A DNA stretch of 64,000 nt from NCBI RefSeq assembly GCF_051622035.1, contig NC_135360.1:34365206-34429205 (forward strand), read 5' to 3'. This DNA is from Arctopsyche grandis (Eukaryota > Arthropoda > Insecta > Trichoptera > Hydropsychidae). Positions 31,401 to 43,720 of the stretch are shown piece after piece. Position 1 is the first letter of the stretch. Every line of letters starts with the position of its first letter. The translations under genes and the position numbers were made by a program. The notes beneath the pieces were generated by a model, which was not told where the DNA came from, ran no database searches, and saw only the letters and a list, made by a program, of their open reading frames with translations.

Positions 31401-34400
31401 AAACTCGCTTACCTCACCAAACCCAATCCAAACTAGCCTAACTATCACCGAAATTAAAGAATTCGAGATTGTAAGATTAACACAAAACTCGTTAACCTCA
31501 CCAAACCTAATCGAACCTAGCCTAACTATAACTGAAATCAATGAATTCAACATTGCAAAAATATACACAAAACTCGCTAGCATCACCAAACCTAACCCAT
31601 GCTAACCTTACCATCACCGAAATCAAAGAATTCGACATTGCAAAAATATACAAAAAACTCGCGAACCTCACCAAACTGAACCCAACCTAACCTAACCATC
31701 GCCGAAATCAAAGAATTTGAGATTGTAAGATTTACACAAAGTTCGCTTACCTCAACAAACTTAACCCAACCTAGCCTAACTATTACCGTAATCAAAGAAT
31801 TCGATAGTGCAAAAATATACACGAAACTCGCTTACCTCACCAAACCTAAACCAAACTAACCTAACCATAACCGAAATCAAAGAATTCGGCATTGCCAAAA
31901 TATCCACAAAACGTGCTTACCTCACGAAACCTTACCCAACCTAACCTAACCATCACCAAAATCAATGAATTAGACATAGCAAAAATATACACAAAACGAG
32001 CTTACCTCACCAAACCAAACGCAATCTAACCTAACCATCACCCAAATCATAGAATTCGACATTGCCAAAATATCCACAAAACGTGCTAACCTCACGAAAC
32101 CTAACCCGACCTAACCTAACCATCTACGAAATAAAGGAATCTGAGATTGTAAGATTAACACAAAACTCGTTAACCTCACCAAACCTAATCAAACCTAGCC
32201 TAACTTTTACCGAAATCAAAGAATTCGACATTGCAAAAATATACACAAAACTCGCTAGCATCACCAAACCTTACCCAAGCTAACCTTACCATCACCGAAA
32301 TCAAAGAATTCGACATTGCAAAATATTACAAAAAACTCGCTAACCTCACCAAACTAAACCCAACCTAACCTAACCATCGCCGAAATCAAAGAATTTGAGA
32401 TTGTTAAATTTACACAAAATTCGCTTACCTCAACAAACTAAACCCAACCTAGCCTCACTATTACCGTAATCAATGAATTCGATATTGCCAAAATATACAC
32501 GAAACTCGCTAACCTCAAAAAACCTTAGCCAACCTAGCCTAACTATTACCGAAATCAAAGAAATCAACATTGCAAAAATATACAAAAAACTCGCTTACCT
32601 CACCAAACCTAACCCAACTAAACTCAACCATCACCGAAATCAAAGAATTCAAGATTGTAAGATTTACACAAAACTCGCTAACCTCACCAAACCTAGCCCA
32701 ACCAAGCCTAACTATCACCGAAATCATAGAATTCGACATTGCAAAAATATACACAAAACTCGCTAACATCACCAAAACTAACCCAACTTAATTTAACCAT
32801 CACCGAAATCAAAGAATTCAAGATTGTTAGATATACACAAAACGTGCTAACCTCAAGAAACCAAACGCAACCTAACCTAACCATCACCGAACTCAATGAA
32901 TTAGACTGCAAAACTCTACCCATCCTAACCTTACAATCACCGAAATAAAAGAATTCGAGATTCGAAGATTTACACAAAACTCGCTTACCTCACCAAACCC
33001 AATCCAACCTAGCCTAACTATCACCGAAATTAAAGAATTCGAGATTGTAAGATTAACACAAAACTCGTTAACCTCACCAAACCTAATCGAACCTAGCCTA
33101 ACTATAACTGAAATCAATGAATTCAACATTGCAAAAATATACACAAAATTCGCTAGCATCACCAAACCTAACCCAAGCTAACCTAACCATCACCGAAATC
33201 AAAGAATTCGACATTGCAAAAATATACAAAAAACTCGCGAACCTCACCAAACTGAACCCAACCTAACCTAACCATCGCCGAAATAAAAGAATTTGAGATT
33301 GTAAGATTTACACAAAGTTTGCTTACCTCAACAAACTTAACCCAACCTAGCCTAACTATTACCGTAATCAAAGAATTCGATAGTGCAAAAATATACACGA
33401 AACTCGCTTACCTCACCAAACCTAAACCAAACTAACCTAACCATAACCGAAATCAAAGAATTCGGCATTGCCAAAATATCCACAAAACGTGCTAACCTCA
33501 CGAAACCTAACCCAAGCTTACTTAACCATCACCGAAATCAATGAATTCGACATTGCAAAAATATACAACAAACGTGCTAACCTCAACAAACCAAACGCAA
33601 CCTAACCTAACCATCACTGAAATCATAGAAATCGACATTGCCAAAATATCCACAAAACGTGCTTACCTCACGAAACCTTACCCAACCTAACCTAACCATC
33701 ACCAAAATCAATGAATTAGACATAGCAAAAATATACACAAAACGAGCTTACCTCACCAAACCAAACGCAATCTAACCTAACCATCACCCAAATCATAGAA
33801 TTCGACATTGCCAAAATATCCACAAAACGTGCTAACCTCACGAAACCTAACCCGACCTAACCTAACCATCACCGAAATAAAGGAATCTGAGATTGTAAGA
33901 TAAACACAAAACTCGTTAACCTCACCAAACCTAATCAAACCTAGCCTAACTTTTACCGAAATCAAAGAATTCGACATTGCAAAAATATACACAAAACTCG
34001 CTAGCATCACCAAACCTTACCCAAGCTAACCTTACCATCACCGAAATCAAAGAATTCGACATTGCAAAAGTTTACAAAAAACTCGCTAACCTCACCAAAC
34101 TAAACCCAACCTAACCTAACCATCGCCGAAATCAAAGAATTTGAGATTGTTAAATTTACACAAAATTCGCTTACCTCAACAAACTAAACCCAACCTAGCC
34201 TCACTATTACCGTAATCAATGAATTCGATATTGCCAAAATATACACGAAACTCGCTAACCTCAAAAAACCTTAGCCAACCTAGCCTAACTATTACCAAAA
34301 TCAAAGAATTCAACATTGCAAAAATATACAAATAACTCGCTAACCTCACCAAACTTAACCCAACCTAACCTAACCATCACCGAAATCAAAGAATTTGAGA

Positions 34401-35847
34401 TTCTTAGATTTACACAAAAATCGCTTACCTCAACAAACGTAACCCAACCTTGCCTAACTATTACCGTAATCAAAGAATTCGATATTGCAAAAATATACAC
34501 AAAACTCGCTTACCTCAAAAAACCTTAGCCAACCTAGCCTAACTATTACCGAAATCAAAGAATTCAACATTGCAAAAATATACAAAAAACTCGCTTACCT
34601 CACCAAACCTAACCCAACTAAACTCAACCATCACCGAAATCAAAGAATTAAAGATTGTAAGATTTACACAAAACTCGCTAACCTCACCATACCTAGCCCA
34701 ACCTAGCCTGACTATCACCGAAACCATAGAATTCGACATTGCAAAAATATACACAAAACTCGCTAACATCACCAAAACTAACCCAACCTAATTTAACCAT
34801 CACCGAAATCAAAGAATTCAAGATTGTAAGATTTACACAAAATTCGCTAACCTCAACAAACCTAACCCAACCAAGCCTAACTATTACCTAAATCAAAGAA
34901 TTCGACATTCCAAAAATATACAAAAAACTCGCTAACCTCACCAAACTCTACCCATCCTAACCTTACAATCACCAAAATAAAAGAATTCGAGATTCGAAGA
35001 TTTACACAAAACTCGCTTACCTCACCAAACCCAATCCAACCTAGCCTAACTATCACCGAAATTAAAGAATTCGAGATTGTAAGATTAACACAAAACTCGT
35101 TAACCTCACCAAACCTAATCGAACCTAGCCTAACTATAACTGAAATCAATGAATTCAAAATTGCAAAAATATACACAAAACTCGCTAGCATCACCAAACC
35201 TAACCCAAGCTAACCTAACCATCACCGAAATCAAAGAATTCGACATTGCAAAAATATACAAAATACTCGCGAACCTCACCAAACTGAACCCAACCTAACC
35301 TAACCATCGCCGAAATCAAAGAATTTGAGATTGTAAGATTTACACAAAATTCGCTAAACTCACCAAACCTAACCCAACCTAGCCTTACTATTACCAAAAT
35401 CAAAAAATTCGACATTGCAAAAATATACAAAAAACTCGCTTACCTTATCAAACCTCACCCAACCTAATTTAACGATCACCGAAATCAAAGAATTCGAGAT
35501 TATAAGATTAACACAAAACTCTTTAACCTTACCCAACCTAACCTTACCATCACCGAAATCAAAGAATTTGAGATTGTAAGATTTCTCCAAAACTTGCTTA
35601 CCTCAACAAACCTAAACCAACCTAACTTAACCATCACCGAAATCAAAGAATTCGAAATTGTAAGATTTACACAAAACTCGCTAGTTTCAACAAACCTAAC
35701 CCAACCTAGCCTTACTATCACCGAAATCATAGAATTAGACATTGCAAAAATATACACAAAACTCCCTTACCTTACCAAACCTAACCCAACCTAATTAAAC
35801 CATCACCGAAACTAAAGAATTTGAGATTGTAAGAATTATACAAAATT
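28437..35847 (-). repeat. Telomere-like 85-bp satellite, left arm (TTAGG strand is minus)
   Basis: About 87 tandem monomers of about 84-85 bp. On the plus strand each reads CCTAA-rich pentamers (AACCTAACCCAACCTAACC), then CATCACCGAAATCAAAGAAT, then one of several linkers. Linker types seen are GAGATTGTAAGATTTACAC (type B), GACATTGCAAAAATATACAC (type A) and a left-only form GACATTGCCAAAATATCCAC followed by AAAACGTGC. GAATTC recurs in most monomers. Local higher-order repeats exist: a 254-bp tandem copy near 28.73-29.24 kb, and a segment at about 30,375-31,215 repeated at about 31,983-32,823 (offset 1,608 bp). Overlapping opposite-strand frames of about 73 codons are by-products. Confidence 0.97.
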
Positions 35848-38800
35848 AGGTTAAGTTGGGTTAGGTTTGGTGTGGCTAGCGAGTTTTTTTTACATTTCTG
35901 CAATGTCGAATTCTTTGATTTCGGTGTAAGTGGAGCTAGGTTGGGTAAGGTTTGGTGAGGAAAGCGAGTTTTGTGTATATTTTTGCAATGTCGAATTCTT
36001 TGATATCGGTGATAGTTAGGCTAGGTTGGGTTAGGTTTGGTGAGGTTAGCGAATTTTGTGTAAATCTTACAATCTCAAATTCTTTAATTTAGGTGATGGT
36101 TAGGTTAGGTTGGGTTAGGTTTGGTGTGGTATGCGAGTTTTTTTTCCATTTCTGCAATGTCGAATTCTTTGATATCGGTGATAGTTAGGCTAGGTTGGGT
36201 TAGGTTTGGTGAGGAAAGCGAGTTTTGTGTATATTTTTGCAATGTCGAATTCTTTGATTTCGGTGATAGTTAGGCTAGGTTGGGTAAGGTTGGGTGAGGA
36301 AAGCGAGTTTTGTGTATATTTCTGCAATGTCGAATTCATTGATTTCGGTGATAGTGAGGTTAGGTTGGGTTAGGTTTGCTGAGGTAAGCAAATTTTCTGT
36401 AAATCTAACAATATCAAATTCTTTAATTTCGGTAATGGTTAGGTTAGGTTGGGTTAGGTTTGGTGTGGTATACGAGTTTTTTTACATTTCTGAAATGTCG
36501 AATTCTTTGATTTCGGTAAAAGTTAGGCAAGGTTGGGTTAGGTTTGGTGAGGAAAACGAGTTTTGTGTATATTTGTGCAATGTCGAATTCTTTGATTTCG
36601 GTTATAGTTAGGCTAGGTTGGGTTAGGTTTGGTAAGTTAAGCGAATTTTGTGTAAATCTTACAATCTCAAATTCTTTGATTTCGGTGATGGTTAAGTTAG
36701 GTTGGGTTAGGTGTGTTGAGGTATGCGAGTTTTTTTTACATTTCTGCAATGTCGAATTCTTTGATTTCGGTGATGGTTAGGCTAGGTTGGGTTAGGTTGG
36801 GTGAGGAAAGCGAGTTTTGTGTATATTTTTGCAATGTCAAATTCTTTGATTTCGGTGATAGTTAGGCTAGGTTGGGTAAGGTTTGGTAAGTTAAGCGAAT
36901 TTTGTGTAAATCTTACAATTTCAAATTCTTTAATTTCGGTGATGGTTAGGTTAGGTTGGGTTAGGTTTCGTGAGGTATGCGAGTTTTTTTTACATTTCTG
37001 CAATGTCGAATTCTTTGATTTCGGTAAAAGTTAGGCTAGGTTGGGTTAGGTTTGGTGAGGAAAGCGAGTTTTGTGTATATTTTTGGAATGTCGTATACTT
37101 TGATTTCGGTGATAGTTAGGCTAGGTTGGGTTAGGTTTGGTGAGATAAGCGAATTTTGTGTAAATCTTACAATCTCAAATTCTTTAATTTAGGTGATGGT
37201 TAGGTTAGGTTGGGTCAGGTTTGGTGTGGTATGCGAGTTTTTTTTACATTTCTGCAATGTCGAATTCTTTGATTTCGGTAAAAGTTAGGCTAGGTTGGGT
37301 TAGGTTTGGTGAGGAAAGCGAGTTTTGTGTATATTTTTGCAATGTCGAATTCTTTGATTTCGGTGATAGTTAGGCTAGGTTGGGTAAGGTTTGCTAAGTT
37401 AAGCGAATTTTGTGTAAATCTTACAATCTCAAATTCTTTGATTTCGGTGATGGTTAAGTTAGGTTGGGTTAGGTGTGTTGAGGTATGCGAGTTTTTTTCA
37501 CATTTCTGCAATGTCGAATTCTTTGATTTCGGTGATGGTAAGGCTAGGTTGGGTTAGGTTGGGTGAGGAACGCAAGTTTTGTGTATATTTTTGCAATGTC
37601 GAATTCTTTGATTTCGGTGATAGTTAGGCTAGGTTGGGTTAGGTTTGGTAAGTTAAGCGAATTTTGTGTAAATCTTACAATCTCAAATTCTTTGATTTCG
37701 CTGATGGTTAGGTTTGGTTGGGTAAGGTTTCGTGAGGTATGCGAGTTTTTTTAACATTTCTGCAATGTCGAATTCTTTGATTTCGGTAAAAGTTAGGCAA
37801 GGTTGGGTAAGGTTTGGTGAGGAAAGCGAGTTTTGTGTATATTTTTGCAATGTCGTATTTTTTGATTTCGATGATAGTTAGGCTAGGTTGGGTTAGGTTT
37901 GGTGAGATAAGCAAATTTTATGTAAATCTTACAATCTCAAATTCTTTAATTAAGTGATGGTTAGGTTAGGTTGGGTTAGGTTTGGTGTGGTATGCGAGTT
38001 TATTTTACATTTCTGCAATGTCGAATTCTTTGATTTCGGTAAAAGTTAGGCTAGGTTGGGTTAGGTTTGGTGAGGAAAGCGAGTTTTGTGTATATTTTTG
38101 CAATGTCGAACTCTTTGATATCGGTGATAGTTAGGCTAGGTTGGGTTAGGTTTGGTGAGGAAAGCGAGTTTTTTGTATATTTTTGCAATGTCGAATTCTT
38201 TGATTTTGGTAATAGAAAGGCTAGGTTGGGTTAGATTTGGTGAGTTTAGCGAATTTTGTGTAAATCTTACAATCTCAAATTCTTTGATTTCGGTGATGGT
38301 TGGTTAGGTTGGGTTAGGTTTGGTGAGGTATGCGGTTTTTTTTTACATTTCTGCAATGTCGAATTCTTTGATTTCGGTAAAAGTTAGGCTAGGTTTGGTT
38401 AGGTTTGGTGAGGAAAGCGAGTTTTGTGTATATATTTGCAATGTCGAATTCTTTGATTTCGGTGTAAGTGAGGCTAGGTTAAGTAAGGTTTGGTGAGGAA
38501 AGCGAGTTTTGTGTATATTTTTGCAATGTCGAATCCTTTGATTTCGGTGATAGTTAGGCTAGGTTGGGTTAGGTTTGATAAGGAAAGCGAGTTTTGTGTA
38601 TATTTTTGCAATGTCGAATTCTTTGATTTCGGTGGTAGTGAGGCTAGGTTATGTTAGGTTTGCTGAGGTTAGCGAATTTTCTGTAAATCTAACAATCTCA
38701 AATTCTTTAATTTCGGTGATGGTTAGGTTAGGTTGGGTTAGGTTTGGTGTGGTATACGAGTTTTTTTTACATTTCTGAAATGTCGAATTCTTTGATTTCG

Positions 38801-41800
38801 GTAAAAGTTAGGCTAGGTTGGGTTAGGTTTGGTGAGGAAAGCGAGTTTTGTGTATATTTTTGCAATTTCAAATTCTTTGATTTCGGTGAAAGTTAGGCTA
38901 GGTTGGGTAAGGTTTGGTAAGTTAAGCGAATTTTGTGTAAATCTTACAATCTCAAATTCTTTGATTTCGGTGATGGTTAAGTTAGGTTGGGTTAGGTGTG
39001 TTGAGGTATGCGAGTTTTTTTTACATTTCTGCAATGTCGAATTCTTTGATTTCGGTGATGGTTAGGCTAGGTTGGGTTAGGTTGGGTGAGGAAAGCGAGT
39101 TTTGTGTATATTTTTGCAATGTCAAATTCTTTGATTTCGGTGATAGTTAGGCTAGGTTGGGTAAGGTTTGGTAAGTTAAGCGAATTTTGTGTAAATCTTA
39201 CAATCTCAAATTCTTTAATTTCGGTGATGGTTAGGTTAGGTTGGGTTAGGTTTCGTGAGGTATGCGAGTTTTTTTTACATTTCTGCAATGTCGAATTCTT
39301 TGATTTCGGTAAAAGTTAGGCTAGGTTGGGTTAGGTTTGGTGAGGAAAGCGAGTTTTGTGTATATTTTTGGAATGTCGTATACTTTGATTTCGGTGATAG
39401 TTAGGCTAGGTTGGGTTAGGTTTGGTGAGATTAGCGAATTTTGTGTAAATCTTACAATCTCAAATTCTTTAATTTAGGTGATGGTTAGGTTAGGTTGGGT
39501 TAGGTTTGGTGTGGTATGCGAGTTTTTTTTACATTTCTGCAATGTCGAATTCTTCGATTTCGGTAAAAGTTAGGCTAGGTTGGGTTAGGTTTGGTAAGGA
39601 AAGCGAGTTTTGTGTATATTTTTGCAATGTCGAATTCTTTGATTTCGGTGATAGTTAGGCTAGGTTGGGTTAGGTTTGGTGAGGAAAGCGAGTCTTTTGT
39701 ATATTTTTGCAATGTCGAATTCTTTGATTTCGGTAAAAGTAAGGCTAGGTTTGGTTAGGTTTGGTGAGGAAAGCGAGTTTTGTGTATATATTTGCAATGT
39801 CGAATTCTTTGATTTCGGTGTAAGTGAGGCTAGGTTAAGTAAGGTTTGGTGAGGAAAGCGAGTTTTGTGTATATTTTTGCAATGTCGAATCCTTTGATTT
39901 CGGTGATAGGCTAGGTTGGGTTAGGTTTGATAAGGAAAGCGAGTTTTGTGTATATTTTTGCAATGTCGAATTCTTTGATTTCGGTGATAGTGAGGCTAGG
40001 TTATGTTAGGTTTGCTGAGGTTAGCGAATTTACTGTAAATCTAACAATCTCAAATTCTTTAATTTCGGTGATGGTTAGGTTAGGTTGGGTTAGGTTTCGT
40101 GAGGTATGCGAGTTTTGTTTACATTTCTGCAATGTCGAATTCTTTGATTTCGGTAAAAGTTAGGATAGGTTGGGTTAGGTTTGGTGAGGAAAGCGAGTTT
40201 TGTGTATATTTTTGCAATGTCGAACTCTTTGATATCGGTGATAGTTAGGCTAGGTTGGGTTAGGTTTGGTGAGGAAAGCGAGTTTTTTGTATATTTTTGC
40301 AATGTCGAATTCTTTGATTTTGGTAATAGTAAGGCTAGGTTGGGTTAGGTTTGGTGAGTTTAGCAAATTTTGTGTAAATCTTACAATCTCAAATTCTTTG
40401 ATTTCGTAGATGGTTGGTTAGGTTGGGTTAGGTTTGGTGAGGTATGCGGTTTTTTTTTACATTTCTGCAATGTCGAATTCTTTGATTTCGGAAAAAGTTA
40501 GGCTAGGTTTGGTTAGGTTTGGTGAGGAAAGCGAGTTTTGTGTATATATTTGCAATGTCGAATTCTTTGATTTCGGTGACAGTTAGGCTATGTTGGGTTA
40601 GGTTTGGTGAGGAAAGCGAGTTTTGTGTATATTTTTGCAATGTCAAATTCTTTGATTTCGGTGATAGTTAGGCTAGGTTGGGTAAGGTTTGGTAAGTTAA
40701 GCGAATTTTGTGTAAATCTTACAATCTCAAATTCTTTGATTTCGGTGATGGTTAAGTTAGGTTGGGTTAGGTGTGTTGAGGTATGCGAGTTTTTTTCACA
40801 TTTCTGCAATGTCGAATTCTTTGATTTCGGTGATGGTAAGGCTAGGTTGGGTTAGGTTGGGTGAGGAAAGCGAGTTTTGTGTATATTTTTGCAATGTCGA
40901 ATTCTTTGATTTCGGTGATAGTTAGGCTAGGTTGGGTTAGGTTTGGTAAGTTAAGCGAATTTTGTGTAAATCTTACAATCTCAAATTCTTTGATTTCGCT
41001 GATGGTTAGGTTTGGTTGGGTAAGGTTTCGTGAGGTATGCGAGTTTTTTAAACATTTCTGCAATGTCGAATTCTTTGATTTCGGTAAAAGTTAGGCAAGG
41101 TTGGGTAAGGTTTGGTGAGGAAAGCGAGTTTTGTGTATATTTTTGCAATGTCGTATTTTTTGATTTCGATGATAGTTAGGCTAGGTTGGGTTAGGTTTAG
41201 TGAGATTAGCAAATTTTATGTAAATCTTACAATCTCAAATTCTTTAATTAAGTGATGGTAAGGTTAGGTTGGGTTAGGTTTGGTGTGGTATGCGAGTTTA
41301 TTTTACATTTCTGCAATGTTGAATTCTTTGATTTCGGTAAAAGTTAGGCTAGGTTGGGTTAGGTTTGGTGAGGAAAGCGAGTTTTGTGTATATTTTTGCA
41401 ATGTCGAACACTTTGATATCGGTGATAGTTAGGCTAGGTTGGGTTAGGTTTGGTGAGGAAAGAGAGTTTTTTGTATATTTTTGCAATGTCGAATTCTTTG
41501 ATTTTGGTAATAGTAAGGCTAGGTTGGGTTAGGTTTGGTGAGTTTAGCGAATTTTGTGTAAATCTTACAATCTCAAATTCTTTGATTTCGGTGATGGTTA
41601 GGTTAGGTTGGGTTAGGTTTGGTGTGGTATGCGAGTTTTTTTTTCCATTTCTGCAATGTCGAATTCTTTGATATCGGTGATAGTTAGGCTAGGTTGGGTT
41701 AAGTTTGGTGAGGACAGCGAGTTTTGTGTATATTTTTGCAATGTCGAATTCTTTGATTTCGGTGATAGTTAGGCTAGGTTGGGTTAGGTATGGTGAGTTT

Positions 41801-43720
41801 AGCGAATTTTGTGTAAATCTTTCAATCTGAAATTCTTTGATTTCGGTGATGGTTAGGTTAGGTTGCTTTAGGTTTCGTGAAGTATGCGAATTTTTTTTAC
41901 ATTCCTGCAATGTCGAATTCTTTGATTTCGGTAAAAGTTAGGCTAGGTTGGGTTAGGTTTGGTGAGGAAAGCGAGTTTTGTGTATATTTTTGCAATGTCG
42001 AATTCTTTGATTTCGGTGATAGTCAGGCTAGGTTGGGTTAGGTTTGGTGAGGAAAGCGAGTCTTTTGTATATTTTTGCAATGTCGAATTCTTTGATTTCG
42101 GTGATAGTAAGGCAAGGTTTGGTAAGGTTTGGTGAGGAAAGCGAGTTTTGTGTATATTTTTGCAATATCAAATTCTTTGATTTCGGTGATAGTTAGGCTA
42201 GGTTGGGTAAGGTTTGGTAAGTTAAGCGAATTTTGTGTAAATCTTACAATCTCAAATTCTTTGATTTCGGTGATGGTTAAGTTAGGTTGGGTTAGGTGTG
42301 TTGAGGTATGCGAGTTTTTTTTACATTTCTGCAATGTCGAATTCTTTGATTTCGGTAAAAGTTAGGCTAGGTTGGGTTAGGTTTGGTGAGGAAAGCGAGT
42401 TTTGTGTATATTTATGCAATGTCGAATTCTTTAATTTCGGTGATAGTTAGGCTAGGTTGGGTTAGGTTTGGTGAGGAAAGCGAGTCTTTTGTATATTTTT
42501 GCAATGTCGAATTCTTTGATTTCGGTGATAGTTAGGCAAGGTTTTGTAAGGTTTGGTGAGGAAAGCGAGTTTTGTGTATATTTTTGCAATATCAAATTCT
42601 TTGATTTCGGTGATAGTTAGGCTAGGTTGGGTAAGGTTTGGTAAGTTAAGCGAATTTTGTGTAAATCTTACAATCTCAAATTCTTTGATTTCGGTGATGG
42701 TTAAGTTAGGTTGGGTTAGGTGTGTTGAGGTATGCGAGTTTTTTTCACATTTCTGCAATGTCGAATTCTTTGATTTCGGTGATGGTAAGGCTAGGTTGGG
42801 TTAGGTTGGGTGAGGAAAGCGAGTTTTGTGTATATTTTTGCAATGTCGAATTCTTTGATTTCGGTGATAGTTAGGCTAGGTTGGGTTAGGTTTGGTAAGT
42901 TAAGCGAATTTTGTGTAAATCTTACAATCTCAAATTCTTTGATTTCGCTGATGGTTAGGTTTGGTTGGGTAAGGTTTCGTGAGGTATGCGAGTTTTTTAA
43001 ACATTTCTGCAATGTCGAATTCTTTGATTTCGGTAAAAGTTAGGCAAGGTTGGGTAAGGTTTGGTGAGGAAAGCGAGTTTTGTGTATATTTTTGCAATGT
43101 CGTATTTTTTGATTTCGATGATAGTTAGGCTAGGTTGGGTTAGGTTTAGTGAGATTAGCAAATTTTATGTAAATCTTACAATCTCAAATTCTTTAATTAA
43201 GTGATGGTAAGGTTAGGTTGGGTTAGGTTTGGTGTGGTATGCGAGTTTATTTTACATTTCTGCAATGTTGAATTCTTTGATTTCGGTAAAAGTTAGGCTA
43301 GGTTGGGTTAGGTTTGGTGAGGAAAGCGAGTTTTGTGTATATTTTTGCAATGTCGAACACTTTGATATCGGTGATAGTTAGGCTAGGTTGGGTTAGGTTT
43401 GGTGAGGAAAGCGAGTTTTTTGTATATTTTTGCAATGTCGAATTCTTTGATTTTGGTAATAGTAAGGCTAGGTTGGGTTAGGTTTGGTGAGGAAAGCGAG
43501 TCTTTTGTATATTTTTGCAATGTCGAATTCTTTGATTTCGGTGATAGTTAGGCTAGGTTGGGTTAGGTATGGTGAGTTTAGCGAATTTTGTGTAAATCTT
43601 TCAATCTGAAATTCTTTGATTTCGGTGATGGTTAGGTTAGGTTGCTTTAGGTTTCGTGAAGTATGCGAATTTTTTTTACATTCCTGCAATGTCGAATTCT
43701 TTGATTTCGGTAAAAGTTAG

